Source: an uncultured Oscillospiraceae bacterium (GTDB taxonomy: Bacteria > Bacillota > Clostridia > Oscillospirales > Oscillospiraceae). From it: 64,000 nt of DNA. Where the stretch lies: positions 1 through 64,000 of the forward strand of contig CAKTLG010000006.1 of NCBI GenBank assembly GCA_934572465.1. The letters run 5' to 3'. The stretch's first letter is position 1, and the number at the start of each line of letters is the position of its first letter. Below, piece after piece: positions 51,980 through 60,783 of the stretch. The notes under the pieces are model-generated. The model was not told the origin of the DNA, searched no databases, and saw nothing but the letters and a program-made list of their open reading frames with translations. The position numbers were made by a program, and so were the translations under genes.

Positions 51980-53323
51980 TTAGTATTCGCAGTGGTTGAG
52001 GCTGCCCCAGAGCTTCTTGGCGGCTTCGAGGATGTGGGCGTTTTCGGCCTCCTCGTCGATGCCGACGAGCTCGCGGTCGAGCATGAGCGTCTTGCCGGCG
52101 GCAATGGTGGTCTGGCACTGGCGGCCCGTCATGCCGAAGATCATGTGCCCGTCGATGTTCGCGTCGGAGAACGGGGTGAACGGCTTATAGTCCATGACGA
52201 TGATGTCCGCCGCCGCGCCGGCCTTCAGAACGCCGAGCTGGTCGGGGAAGTACTTCGCGCCGATTTTCGCGTTGTTCTTAAAGAGCATATCCGTGACCTC
52301 GCACCAGCCGACGTTCGGCAGGCAGTTCTGGCTGCGCTGGGAGCAGAGGGCGACCTTGATCGACTCGAGCATATCGTTCGTGTAGGCGTCGGTGCCCATG
52401 CCGAGCAGGATGCCGCGCTTGTAGAGCTGGAGCACGGGGCAGATGCCGATGGCGTTGCCCATGTTGGACTCGGGGTTGTTGACGACCATCGTACCCGTTT
52501 CCTTGATGATCTCCATCTCGGCGGTGTTGACGTGGATGCAGTGGCCGAGGATGGTCCTGGGGCCGAGGATGCCGTGATCCTGCAGGCGCTGCACGGGGCG
52601 GCGGCCGTAGTTCTGGAGGGAGTCGTACACGTCGTTCATGCCCTCGGAGACATGGATGTGGTAGCCCGTGCGGCCGTTGTTGGCCGCGACCATGCGGTCG
52701 AAGGTCTTGTCCGAGATCGTGAACAGCGCGTGGCCGCCGAACATCGCCGCGAGCATGGGATCTTTGCGCTGCTCGCATTCGGTGATGAAGTCGGCGTTTT
52801 CCTGAATGGCCTGAAGGCACTTTTCCTCGCCGTCGCGGTCGGAGACCTCGTAGCACAGGCAGGAGCGAAGGCCCAGACGCTTGCTCTCCTCGGCGATCGT
52901 GTGCAGCGTGCCGGGGATCTCGCCGTAGGAGGCGTGGTGGTCGAAGATCGTGGTCACGCCCTGCTTGATCGAGTCGATGTAGAGCGCGGTGGCGCTGGCC
53001 TTCGTGCCGTCCATCATCAGGTGGCGGTCGATGGCCCACCACGTGCCGTCGAGCACCTCGTAGAAGTTCGTCGGATTGTTGCCGACGATCGACAGGCCGC
53101 GGGCGAGGGCGGAGTAGATGTGCGTGTGCGCGTTGATGAACGCGGGCATGATGACGCCGCCTCTGGCGTCGATGAGCTCGGCGTCGGGATACTTCGCGCG
53201 CAGCGCGGCCTCCTCGCCGACTTCGACGATCTTCGCGCCCTCGTAGGCGACGGCGCCGTGCTCGTAGTAGCCCCGCCCCTCAGCGTCGCGGGTGATGAGC
53301 CGTCCGTTGGTGATTAGCTTCAT
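51980..53323 (-). CDS. ssnA: SsnA-type amidohydrolase
   Basis: A 447-residue COG0402 metal-dependent deaminase/amidohydrolase. Ligands lie in AFINAHTHIYSALARGLS, YHIHVSEGMNDVYD, LGHCIHVNTAEME, and the Asp of MGTDAYTNDM. SsnA always travels with ygfK, and the pair is one of the markers of the selenium/purine cluster; it likely deaminates or hydrolyses a ring intermediate after YgfK. The ATG at 53323 has AAAGGAGG nine bases upstream. A distant paralogue of the 8-oxoguanine-deaminase-like protein at 28.8 kb, giving two such enzymes in one island. Confidence 0.93.
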   Translation of the reverse strand: MKLITNGRLITRDAEGRGYYEHGAVAYEGAKIVEVGEEAALRAKYPDAELIDARGGVIMPAFINAHTHIYSALARGLSIVGNNPTNFYEVLDGTWWAIDRHLMMDGTKASATALYIDSIKQGVTTIFDHHASYGEIPGTLHTIAEESKRLGLRSCLCYEVSDRDGEEKCLQAIQENADFITECEQRKDPMLAAMFGGHALFTISDKTFDRMVAANNGRTGYHIHVSEGMNDVYDSLQNYGRRPVQRLQDHGILGPRTILGHCIHVNTAEMEIIKETGTMVVNNPESNMGNAIGICPVLQLYKRGILLGMGTDAYTNDMLESIKVALCSQRSQNCLPNVGWCEVTDMLFKNNAKIGAKYFPDQLGVLKAGAAADIIVMDYKPFTPFSDANIDGHMIFGMTGRQCQTTIAAGKTLMLDRELVGIDEEAENAHILEAAKKLWGSLNHCEY

Positions 53324-53356
53324 AGGTGATCCTCCTTTTATGGTGCCGGCGCGCCG

Positions 53357-53389
53357 TTTCCCACCGCTTGCAGCGGTACCGCAGGGAAA
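53357..53389 (-). promoter_or_regulatory. Nested hairpin in the ssnA leader
   Basis: TTTCCC/GGGAAA enclose ACCGCT/AGCGGT (plus-strand 53357-53389), about 35 bases before the ssnA start. The 276-base gap between ssnA and the 6S gene also has G/C-rich inverted segments near 53430-53460. The fold could be a regulatory leader; it matches no riboswitch class I can name. Confidence 0.4.
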
Positions 53390-53599
53390 AAGAAAAAGCG
53401 CTTCCCCGTACAGGCCGAAAACGCGCCCTCCCGTGGGGGGGAGAGATAGTTCAGCCCGTGCGCGAAGCACTTCGTTGCAGCTACCGGTACGATATTTACA
53501 AAATTATTTTACAGGAAACGCGAACAAATTGCACGTTTTTTCCGTCTAAGACAGTGTAGAAAATGAAAAAGGAATTTTGTGCAATCTGCTGTGCGGGCA

Positions 53600-53800
53600 A
53601 AAAGACGCCCCGCAGCGGCCGTGTAAGCCCCGTCAAACCTGCACCTTCTGGAACAGGTGGGTCGCCTCTGTCCGGTTTTACTGCTTCCAACGTCCAGCCG
53701 CAGAAGGCAGCCGGGAGGCCTGCAAACCACCGGAGCGTACCGGCGTCCCTTATGACGAAATGTGGGTTTATAAAGAGCTTATCACGAACCCCGCAGGGCA
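53600..53800 (-). ncRNA. ssrS: 6S RNA
   Basis: On the minus strand the order of conserved blocks follows 6S RNA. A 5' GCCCTGCGGGGTTCGTGATA arm comes first, then a purine-rich half with GAAGCAGTAAAACCGGACAG, and GGCGACCCACCTGTTCC. The 3' half is GGGGCTTACACGGCCGCTGC closing back on the 5' arm, then GGGGCGTCTTTTT as the terminator. The E. coli RNA has matching phrases (AAGCCUUAAAACUGCGACGA and GGGUUACAGCCUGCGGCGGC). Ends are approximate. 6S RNA mimics an open promoter and holds sigma-A polymerase in stationary phase. No credible protein is encoded here. Confidence 0.75.
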
Positions 53801-53849
53801 GCTTCAGTTTACCGCAGACGGCGGGAAAATACCGTCGCAACAGGGGAGC

Positions 53850-54140
53850 TCATTCCTCGTCGGCGAGGAGCTGCTCCATAAACTGGTCATAGACCGTGTC
53901 GAGCTCCTGCTCGTCGTCGACGGTGACGAGGAATTCCTCGCCGTTCTCCATCTGGCTCTTGAGAATGATGAGGCCGTATTCCTCCTCGTTCCCGTCCTCC
54001 TCGCCGTCCTCCTCGACGACAGGGAAGAAGGCCATATAGGTCGTGCCGTTGTACTCCAGCGCGTCGATGTATTCAAGCTCAATGTCGTTGCCGTCATCAT
54101 CGGTCAGCGTGATGAAATTGGGGCCAAGATCCTCACTCAT
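53850..54140 (-). CDS. DUF1292 (YrzB-family) protein
   Basis: A 96-residue acidic cytoplasmic protein of the DUF1292 family: NFITLTDDDGNDIELEYIDAL, YMAFFPV and GLIILKSQMENGEEFLVTVDD. These small Firmicute proteins often sit beside yrrK/yqgF-type genes; function is unknown. AGGAGGTG precedes the ATG. Its promoter is the TTGCAA/TATACT pair upstream. The 6S gene lies in the same direction 50 bases downstream and might be processed from a longer transcript. Confidence 0.88.
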   Translation of the reverse strand: MSEDLGPNFITLTDDDGNDIELEYIDALEYNGTTYMAFFPVVEEDGEEDGNEEEYGLIILKSQMENGEEFLVTVDDEQELDTVYDQFMEQLLADEE

Positions 54141-54170
54141 GGGGACACCTCCTGATCGTTTCTATACCGT

Positions 54171-54199
54171 AGTATACCGCACATCGAAAAAAATTGCAA
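54171..54199 (-). promoter_or_regulatory. Promoter of the DUF1292 gene
   Basis: On the minus strand TTGCAA (54194-54199), 17-base spacer, TATACT (54171-54176), 30 bases before the start codon. The plus strand just beyond has TTGACA at 54217 for the PBP gene but no -10 at standard spacing. Confidence 0.8.
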
Positions 54200-54305
54200 G
54201 ACAAGATGCGTGGTACTTGACAGCTATGCTATACTATATTCTGTATCAGCATGGACAGCTATGCGGATATCCGCATATTTTTCACTACCGCAGAGGAGGC
54301 GTTTT

Positions 54306-56888
54306 ATGGAAGAAAACCGCGCGAACCAGCAGCCGTCCGGAGGACAGCGCCGTCCCCGCCCGAAAAAGAAAAAAACGGGGACGGTCTGGAAGGTCCTCGG
54401 CACGATTTTTGCCATCGGACTTGTGACGGGGCTGATGTTCATGGGCATTTTTATGGTCTACGTCAACACGACGCTCGAGCCCGAGCTGGACGTGGACATT
54501 TCCGCCTATACGCTCAAGCAGAGCTCGACGGTCTACTATCAGGACAAGGCCACGGGCGAGTGGCTGGAGCTGACGAAGCTCCACGGAACGGAAAACCGCA
54601 CGCTCGTCAATTTTGAAGATATCCCCGACCATGTGTGGAAGGCGCTGGTGTCGATCGAGGACGAGCGCTTCTTCGAGCACGGGGGCGTTGACTGGAAGAG
54701 CACGGCGCGCGCCATTTTCGACAAGCTGACCGGCAGCTCCACGCGCGGCGGCTCCACGATCACGCAGCAGGTCATCAAGAACGTGACGGGCGACAAGGAG
54801 GTCACGATCAAGCGCAAGGTGACGGAGATCTTCCGCGCGCTGCGCCTTGCGAAGAACTATTCGCGTCCGGAGATCCTGGAGACCTATCTCAACACCGTTT
54901 ACTTCGGCAGCGGCAGCTACGGCATCGAGGCGGCGGCGGAGACCTACTTCGGCAAGAGCGTCGGCGAGCTGACGGTCGCCGAGGCGGCGGCCATCGTCGG
55001 CATCACGCAGAATCCGTATAAATACGATCCCGCCAAGGGCGACTGGTACCGCGAGCAGAACAAGGAGCGCCAGCTCACGGTGCTCTACAAGATGCATGAG
55101 CTGGGCTATCTCGACGATGCAGAGTACGAGCAGGCGCAGAACGAGACGCTCGTATTCACATGGGACGAGGCATATGTCCCGAAGGACGCTGGCGAGGCGG
55201 AGACCGTTTCGAGCAGCTCCTACGACTCCTACTTTGTCGAGCGTATGTTCAACGACATCGTTGCCGACATGGTCGCGGAAAAGGGGTACGAGACGGATGT
55301 CGCTAAGGATATGCTCTACACCGGCGGCTATTCGATCTACTGCACGATCGACCCTGAGATACAGGCGATCGTGGAGAGCGTTTACGCCGACCGCAGCAAT
55401 CTGGACTACACCTCCGCCAAGGGCGAGCTTTTGCAGTCCGGCGCGACGATCATCGACAATTCGACCGGCGATATCGTCGCCGTCGCGGGACGCGTCGGCG
55501 AGCGCGAGGGGCGCTTCCTGCTCGACTATTCGACCGTTGTGCGTCAGTGCGGTTCGGCGATCAAGCCCTTGAGCGTTTACGCGCCTGCGCTGGATGCGGG
55601 TGTCATCACGCCGGCGAGCGTCATCGACGACTATCCCGTGCAGATGATGAACGACAGCGTCTGGCCGGTGAACGCCTATAAGGGCTACCGCAGCATCATG
55701 ACGCTGCAGGACGCGATCCGCAACTCCTCGAATCCCACGGCGGTGCGCACGGTGCAGAGCCTGACGCTCTCGGCCTCCTACACGTTCATGACCGAGAAGC
55801 TGGGCTTCACCACGCTGACGAACGACGATATCACCGCGGCGGGCGCGCTGGCGCTCGGCGGGCTTTCCAAGGGCGTGACCACGCGCGAGATGGCCGCGGC
55901 CTACGCGAGCTTTGCCAACAGCGGCATCTATACGACGCCGCGCACCTATGTCGAGGTGCGCGACCACAACGGCAACACGATCCTGGAAAAGAAGACGGAA
56001 TCGCACGTTGCGATGAAGGAGAGCACGGCCTACGCGATGAACGAGCTGCTCAAGGAGGTCGTCAGCAGCGGCACCGGCACGGGCGCGAAGTTCTCCGGCA
56101 TGACCATCGCCGGTAAGACCGGCTCGACCAACAGCAACAACGACCGCTACTTTGTCGGCTACACGCCGTACTATACGGCGGCGGTGTGGGTCGGCTACAA
56201 CACGCCCACGCGCATCGTGGCGAGCGGCAACCCCGCCGCAACGATGTGGAAGACCTTTATGAGCAAGATCCACGACGGGCTGCCCAACAAGGACTTTGCC
56301 GTCAGCGGCAGCGACATGGAGAGCGTGACCGTCTGCTCGCAGACGGGGCTGCGGCCCTCCGGCTCGTGCCCGACGCATACGGTGCAGGTGGCCAAGGGCA
56401 GCGCGCCCGTGCTGACCTGCGACGCGCACATCACCGTGAGCATCTGCGCCGACACGGGCCTGCTGGCGGGCGATTACTGCCCCAACGTCACGACGATGGC
56501 GGTGCTCGATCTGAGCCAGCCGAACGTGAGCGAGGGCTGGGGCTATACGCGCGAGCCTGTGATCGCGCCGCTGAGCGCCGCGCAGCAGGCGACATATCAG
56601 GCGCAGCTCGACGAGGGGCTGATCTCCGCCATTCCGGAGGGCGACGCCGTGGCGACGAACGAGGGCACCGTGCAGCTCTACAGCGACGTGCTGCATAAGG
56701 GCGCGTGCACCACGCACACCGCGCCGCAGTTCCCGTGGTGGCCGGACGGCTCGTCCGACGGCGATACCGGAGACGGCTCCGGCGATACCGGCAGCGCGGG
56801 CGACAACGGCGACACCAGCGGAACGGACGATACGAGCGGCAACGGCAGCTTCCTCGACTGGCTGCTGGGCAACGGCGCGGGCAACTGA
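54306..56888 (+). CDS. Class A penicillin-binding protein (PBP1a-like)
   Basis: An 860-residue bifunctional murein synthase. A basic cytoplasmic N-terminus and one transmembrane helix (VLGTIFAIGLVTGLMFMGIF) precede the GT51 glycosyltransferase (VSIEDERFFEHGGVDWKS with catalytic Glu; RGGSTITQQVIKN). The transpeptidase has the SxxK serine in RQCGSAIKPLSVY, SSN in RNSSNPTAVRT, and KTG in IAGKTGSTN. PASTA-like or Cys-containing segments follow, then a Gly/Asp/Ser/Thr tail (GDGSGDTGSAGDNGDTSGTD) like that of the LCP protein here. ATG at 54306 with GAGGAGG; longer in-frame starts lack a site. Confidence 0.94.
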   Translation: MEENRANQQPSGGQRRPRPKKKKTGTVWKVLGTIFAIGLVTGLMFMGIFMVYVNTTLEPELDVDISAYTLKQSSTVYYQDKATGEWLELTKLHGTENRTLVNFEDIPDHVWKALVSIEDERFFEHGGVDWKSTARAIFDKLTGSSTRGGSTITQQVIKNVTGDKEVTIKRKVTEIFRALRLAKNYSRPEILETYLNTVYFGSGSYGIEAAAETYFGKSVGELTVAEAAAIVGITQNPYKYDPAKGDWYREQNKERQLTVLYKMHELGYLDDAEYEQAQNETLVFTWDEAYVPKDAGEAETVSSSSYDSYFVERMFNDIVADMVAEKGYETDVAKDMLYTGGYSIYCTIDPEIQAIVESVYADRSNLDYTSAKGELLQSGATIIDNSTGDIVAVAGRVGEREGRFLLDYSTVVRQCGSAIKPLSVYAPALDAGVITPASVIDDYPVQMMNDSVWPVNAYKGYRSIMTLQDAIRNSSNPTAVRTVQSLTLSASYTFMTEKLGFTTLTNDDITAAGALALGGLSKGVTTREMAAAYASFANSGIYTTPRTYVEVRDHNGNTILEKKTESHVAMKESTAYAMNELLKEVVSSGTGTGAKFSGMTIAGKTGSTNSNNDRYFVGYTPYYTAAVWVGYNTPTRIVASGNPAATMWKTFMSKIHDGLPNKDFAVSGSDMESVTVCSQTGLRPSGSCPTHTVQVAKGSAPVLTCDAHITVSICADTGLLAGDYCPNVTTMAVLDLSQPNVSEGWGYTREPVIAPLSAAQQATYQAQLDEGLISAIPEGDAVATNEGTVQLYSDVLHKGACTTHTAPQFPWWPDGSSDGDTGDGSGDTGSAGDNGDTSGTDDTSGNGSFLDWLLGNGAGN

Positions 56889-56907
56889 GCGCCGCACGGA
56901 AAAACTG

Positions 56908-56941
56908 AGAGACGGAGGACGTATCCTCCGTCTCTTTTTTT
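56908..56941 (+). terminator. Terminator of the PBP gene
   Basis: AGAGACGGAGGA, CGTA loop, TCCTCCGTCTCT, then TTTTTT. Confidence 0.93.
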
Positions 56942-57120
56942 GACCCAAGCGGCAAGGCGCATTTCGGGCAGGAAAACCATACATTTCGTGCCGAAAGCGC
57001 GCGTGCGCGGCTGAATGGCGGTATAGTAAGCTCAAGCAGCATATGCACATATGCTGTGGGACGGCGGCGCGGAAGCGCCGCAGAGGTAAGAAAAAGCGCG
57101 GTTCTGGGAGGAGAAAGACG

Positions 57121-60100
57121 ATGAAGAAACGGATGGTAAGCCTGCTGCTGACGCTCTGCATGGCGCTGACGCTGCTGCCGGCAACGGCATCGGCAAATTA
57201 TGACGAATCAACGATGCTGTATGTTGCGGGCGTCAATGTTTTTGGCGGCGGCTACTGGGTGAACGACGGCAGCGGCGGCATTACGTCCGAGGGCGCGGAC
57301 GATAGTCACTATAATGTTGCGTATCTGAAGGATTCTGGGATGCTTGTGCTGAACGGCGCAAATATCTGGAATAGCAGCAGTGCTCGGGGCCAGCGCTATG
57401 CCTGCATATGGGCGGACGGCGGCATAAAAATCAGGCTTGAGGGCGAGAATTATGTCGGAAGCCAGAATGTGTCGGTGGAAGGGTATGACAGTGCGGCAAT
57501 TTCTGCTGGTTACACCTATGGATCCAGCCCGAAACAGTACGCCGCGGTCACGTTTTACGGCAGCGGCAGCGCGACGTTTCAGGGAGGTACAAGCGATAAG
57601 AGCAGCTGCGGCATTTACAGCACATGGAAGGTCGAGGCAGAGAACAGCGTAAAGGTGACGGCGCTGGGCGGCCCGTGCGGTACAAGGGCCTCGGATGGCT
57701 ACGGCGGCAGCGGCAGCTATGGCGTCTACCTTGACGGAACCAGCGATGACAACGGCTCGGTGCTCGCCATCAACACGATGACAGACGGCGGCGCGGAGGT
57801 CCGCGTCGGTACAAGCTATGGCTATAAATACAGCTACGGCCTCTATGGTAGTGTGGCGTTTTCACCAAAAGCAAGCTTTACCGGCGTGTTTGAGGCGTGG
57901 TGCGGCGATGCGACAAACGCCGCAGCCATGCGCCAAGCGCCGAGTGATATGCCGATCGGCGCGACGCTGGCGGCAGGAGAATCTTCGGACGGTGCGAATC
58001 TTACGGGTTACAATTCGGTCATGAACGGCAGTTACCGTTATGTGCGTACAGTTCTTGGCGTGCAGCCCGGCGCAAGCGTATCCGGACGCCCCGAGGCGGC
58101 ATCGATCACGCCGTTCAGCATTACGCTGAATCCGCTTACAGTGGCGGGCACTAATCCGGGCGGACAGGTGGTGGAATACGCGCTGGGCGCAACATACACC
58201 AGTGATGTACCCACCAAGGGCTGGCAGACCAGCACGACTTTCATCGGTCTTGCGCCGGGCACGGACTATCGTGTGTGGGCACGCGCCGCGGCTACAGCGG
58301 AATATGCAGCCGGACCTGCGGTCAACAGCGTTATTGTCACGGAGAGGGGCAGTGTTCAGGGGCTGAGCATTGACGGCGTAGAGGTCGATAAGAGAGAAGG
58401 AAACGTCAGCTGGAGCGGTAAAGTGGGCGGCGGCGATGCGTACTACGATGTGGCCAGCCGGACGCTGACGCTGAGCGGCAATATCACCATTTCCAATGGC
58501 TATACCGAGCTGAGCGGCGTCGTGGCGGGTATTTTCTCCAATGCGGATCTCAATATTGTGCTGGCGGACGGCGCGGATGTGACCATTGACATGATGAACA
58601 TGACAAAGGACGAAACGCTGGTCAATCGGGTCTACAAGAACAAAAATTATTATATGAAAGGAACATGCTACGGCATTTTTTGCGCAGGCAATTTGACGAT
58701 CTCCGCTGCGGAGAACTGTGCGGTTGCGCCGAAGCTGATGATCAGGGTCAGCGGCGATGACCGAACTGCCGGCATCTATGCGCAGACATTCGGAGATTTT
58801 GGTGCGCAGATCGGAAAGATCACCCTTGATCTGCCGGAGAGCACGGTCGATGTGACGGCTACACAAACCGGTATTGCTCAGGTCAACGGCATATATGGCT
58901 TAATGGGGGCCGAACTCAGCTGCAATATGCTGAATGTTGCGGTCGATGGTGTAAGCAACGGTGACTTCAGCATGGCCATTTACGGCGCCAGTGGAAAAAT
59001 TGAGCTGAAGTCGGGCACGGTAGTGGCTGAGAACCGCAGCGGCGGCAAAGCGCTCCGCTATTATGCGTGCTGGCTGAAGGAGCTGGGCTACACGGCGCGG
59101 GATGAAAACGGCAGACTGATGGGAGTTGAGGAAGAAGGGGACTACTATCAGGTGTTTGCCCCAGTGGCAAGCCGCATCACCTTTACGCCGAACAGCGTGG
59201 AGACACTGACCGGTACGATCGAGCTGACGGTAACTGGCAGCGATGACGGCAAGCTCCGTGTTGGCAGCACGATCACGGCGCGCCTGATCAACACGAATGC
59301 CAGAGAAGAAGAACTCACATATGAGTGGTACTGGGATGAGGTGTCGCCCAATAGGAAGAGCAGCCAAACAGGGCCGAGCTGTACGGTCGACAAATCCGGT
59401 GTGGGACACTATCTCATATGCCGTGTGACCAGCGCGGGACGTTTGGGCGCGATCGAAAAGAAGAGCGATATGGTCGAGATCAGTCTGGTTCCGGAGCTGT
59501 ACGTGGATGGCGTGCTGCTTACCAAGGAGAATTATCGGCAGATCATACCGGAGGGAAAAGGAACAGCTTCCTATGATTTTGGAACCAATACGCTGACGCT
59601 TGAAAACGCCAACTTGGACACGGTGACGACAAAGAGCAGCGGTATGGCGGTCATTGAATCGAATCTGGAGCTGACGATCATGCTCATAGGCAGCAACAGC
59701 GTGACGCTGCCAGAGGGCGACGGCCATATGGCGGTCTATTCCAAAGAAAAGCTGACATTTACCGGCAGCGGTACGCTGAATATATCCACAAATAACGTAA
59801 CGAAAGGGAATCGTGCTGCGATCGGTACGGTCGGTGACATTACGATCGATGGCGGCTGCACGGTAGAGGCAAAGAGCATTAGCACTGTGCTGAGGACTGA
59901 GAGCGGCAACCTGACGGTCAGCGACGGCGCGACGCTGGCAGTGACCAGCAATGCCAGTAAGAGTACGTTGGCGGTCTATGTGAAGAATGGAACGACAACG
60001 ATTCGCGACGGCGCCAAGATGACGGTAAAGGTGGAAAGGACCGCAAGCGGTACGAACGGCACGGGCGGCGGGCTTAGGACGAACTCATTGCTGATCAGTA

Positions 60101-60753
60101 ATGGCTCGCTTGCCGTGGAAAACATAGCTGACAAAAATTCCAACGCCTTTACGGGTGGCGGTTACTGGGCGAGCCCGGCTGTATATAGTTCCTCCGATCT
60201 CACTATAAAGAATGGCGGAGAGCTGAAAGCCTGCTCTGAGACAGGATGGGGCATCGCTACATATGGTGTCCTTGATGTGCAGTATGGCGGCCGCATGGTT
60301 GTCAGCGGCGGCAATCAAGCAATCAAAACAGGAGTCAACGACGGAGAGATTAAAATCACCGCTCCGGTCAGCATGGTATACGCCGATAAGGATACGATTA
60401 CGGGCGAGAACGCAAGCCGCGTAGCGAATCCGACACAATATACCTATAAGAGCAACAAATACATTCGTGTTGAAACAAAGTTTGCACCGCAGCTGACTGC
60501 GGCGCTGCAGGGCGGTGAACTTGCGGTGACTCTGAGCACCGACGGCGGTATAGGCGAAGCCGTGCTGGTTGCCGCGCACTACGACGCGAACGGCAAGCTG
60601 CTGGCGGTAAAGAGCGTGGACATCGCCGCGGGTACAACGACGAAAAGCGAGGCCGTTCCCTTCGATATGACGGCGGGCGACAGCTACAAGGTCTTCCTGC
60701 TGGATGCAAACGGCGCGCCGCTGTGTGCGGCGGCCGCTGGGACGATATCATAA
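57121..60753 (+). CDS. Large secreted repeat protein, probable beta-helix adhesin or polysaccharide-binding
   Basis: A 1210-residue exported protein. The signal peptide MVSLLLTLCMALTLLPATASA is followed by repeating segments of the style LYVDGVLLTKENYRQIIPEG / ASYDFGTNTLTLENA and AYYDVASRTLTLSGNITISN, rich in Thr, Ser, Gly and Asn, as in right-handed beta-helix surface proteins of gut Firmicutes. An Ig-like segment (ELTYEWYWDEVS, HYLICRVTSAG) lies near residue 740. No LPXTG, SLH or transmembrane anchor is seen at the end (DANGAPLCAAAAGTIS), so it may be released or bind the wall otherwise. Codon use is less GC-rich than its neighbours. GGGAGGAG precedes the ATG at 57121. Function is not known. 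Confidence 0.75.
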   Translation: MKKRMVSLLLTLCMALTLLPATASANYDESTMLYVAGVNVFGGGYWVNDGSGGITSEGADDSHYNVAYLKDSGMLVLNGANIWNSSSARGQRYACIWADGGIKIRLEGENYVGSQNVSVEGYDSAAISAGYTYGSSPKQYAAVTFYGSGSATFQGGTSDKSSCGIYSTWKVEAENSVKVTALGGPCGTRASDGYGGSGSYGVYLDGTSDDNGSVLAINTMTDGGAEVRVGTSYGYKYSYGLYGSVAFSPKASFTGVFEAWCGDATNAAAMRQAPSDMPIGATLAAGESSDGANLTGYNSVMNGSYRYVRTVLGVQPGASVSGRPEAASITPFSITLNPLTVAGTNPGGQVVEYALGATYTSDVPTKGWQTSTTFIGLAPGTDYRVWARAAATAEYAAGPAVNSVIVTERGSVQGLSIDGVEVDKREGNVSWSGKVGGGDAYYDVASRTLTLSGNITISNGYTELSGVVAGIFSNADLNIVLADGADVTIDMMNMTKDETLVNRVYKNKNYYMKGTCYGIFCAGNLTISAAENCAVAPKLMIRVSGDDRTAGIYAQTFGDFGAQIGKITLDLPESTVDVTATQTGIAQVNGIYGLMGAELSCNMLNVAVDGVSNGDFSMAIYGASGKIELKSGTVVAENRSGGKALRYYACWLKELGYTARDENGRLMGVEEEGDYYQVFAPVASRITFTPNSVETLTGTIELTVTGSDDGKLRVGSTITARLINTNAREEELTYEWYWDEVSPNRKSSQTGPSCTVDKSGVGHYLICRVTSAGRLGAIEKKSDMVEISLVPELYVDGVLLTKENYRQIIPEGKGTASYDFGTNTLTLENANLDTVTTKSSGMAVIESNLELTIMLIGSNSVTLPEGDGHMAVYSKEKLTFTGSGTLNISTNNVTKGNRAAIGTVGDITIDGGCTVEAKSISTVLRTESGNLTVSDGATLAVTSNASKSTLAVYVKNGTTTIRDGAKMTVKVERTASGTNGTGGGLRTNSLLISNGSLAVENIADKNSNAFTGGGYWASPAVYSSSDLTIKNGGELKACSETGWGIATYGVLDVQYGGRMVVSGGNQAIKTGVNDGEIKITAPVSMVYADKDTITGENASRVANPTQYTYKSNKYIRVETKFAPQLTAALQGGELAVTLSTDGGIGEAVLVAAHYDANGKLLAVKSVDIAAGTTTKSEAVPFDMTAGDSYKVFLLDANGAPLCAAAAGTIS

Positions 60754-60783
60754 ACAGAACGGAAAACGGAAGGAGAGAAAACC

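Noticed and set aside
28514..53323. Molybdenum hydroxylase (xdh) or selD genes in the purine island
   Set aside because: No molybdopterin, 2Fe-2S hydroxylase or SelD signature was found in any reading frame of the window.
53496..53892. Short frames over the 6S RNA on both strands
   Set aside because: No ribosome site or conserved residues; RNA structure explains the stretch.
54285..57161. 958-codon frame antisense to the PBP gene
   Set aside because: His/Arg/Val/Ala-rich shadow of a clear PBP1a.
57121..60753. LPXTG or SLH anchoring of the large secreted protein
   Set aside because: The C-terminus has neither motif nor a hydrophobic helix.
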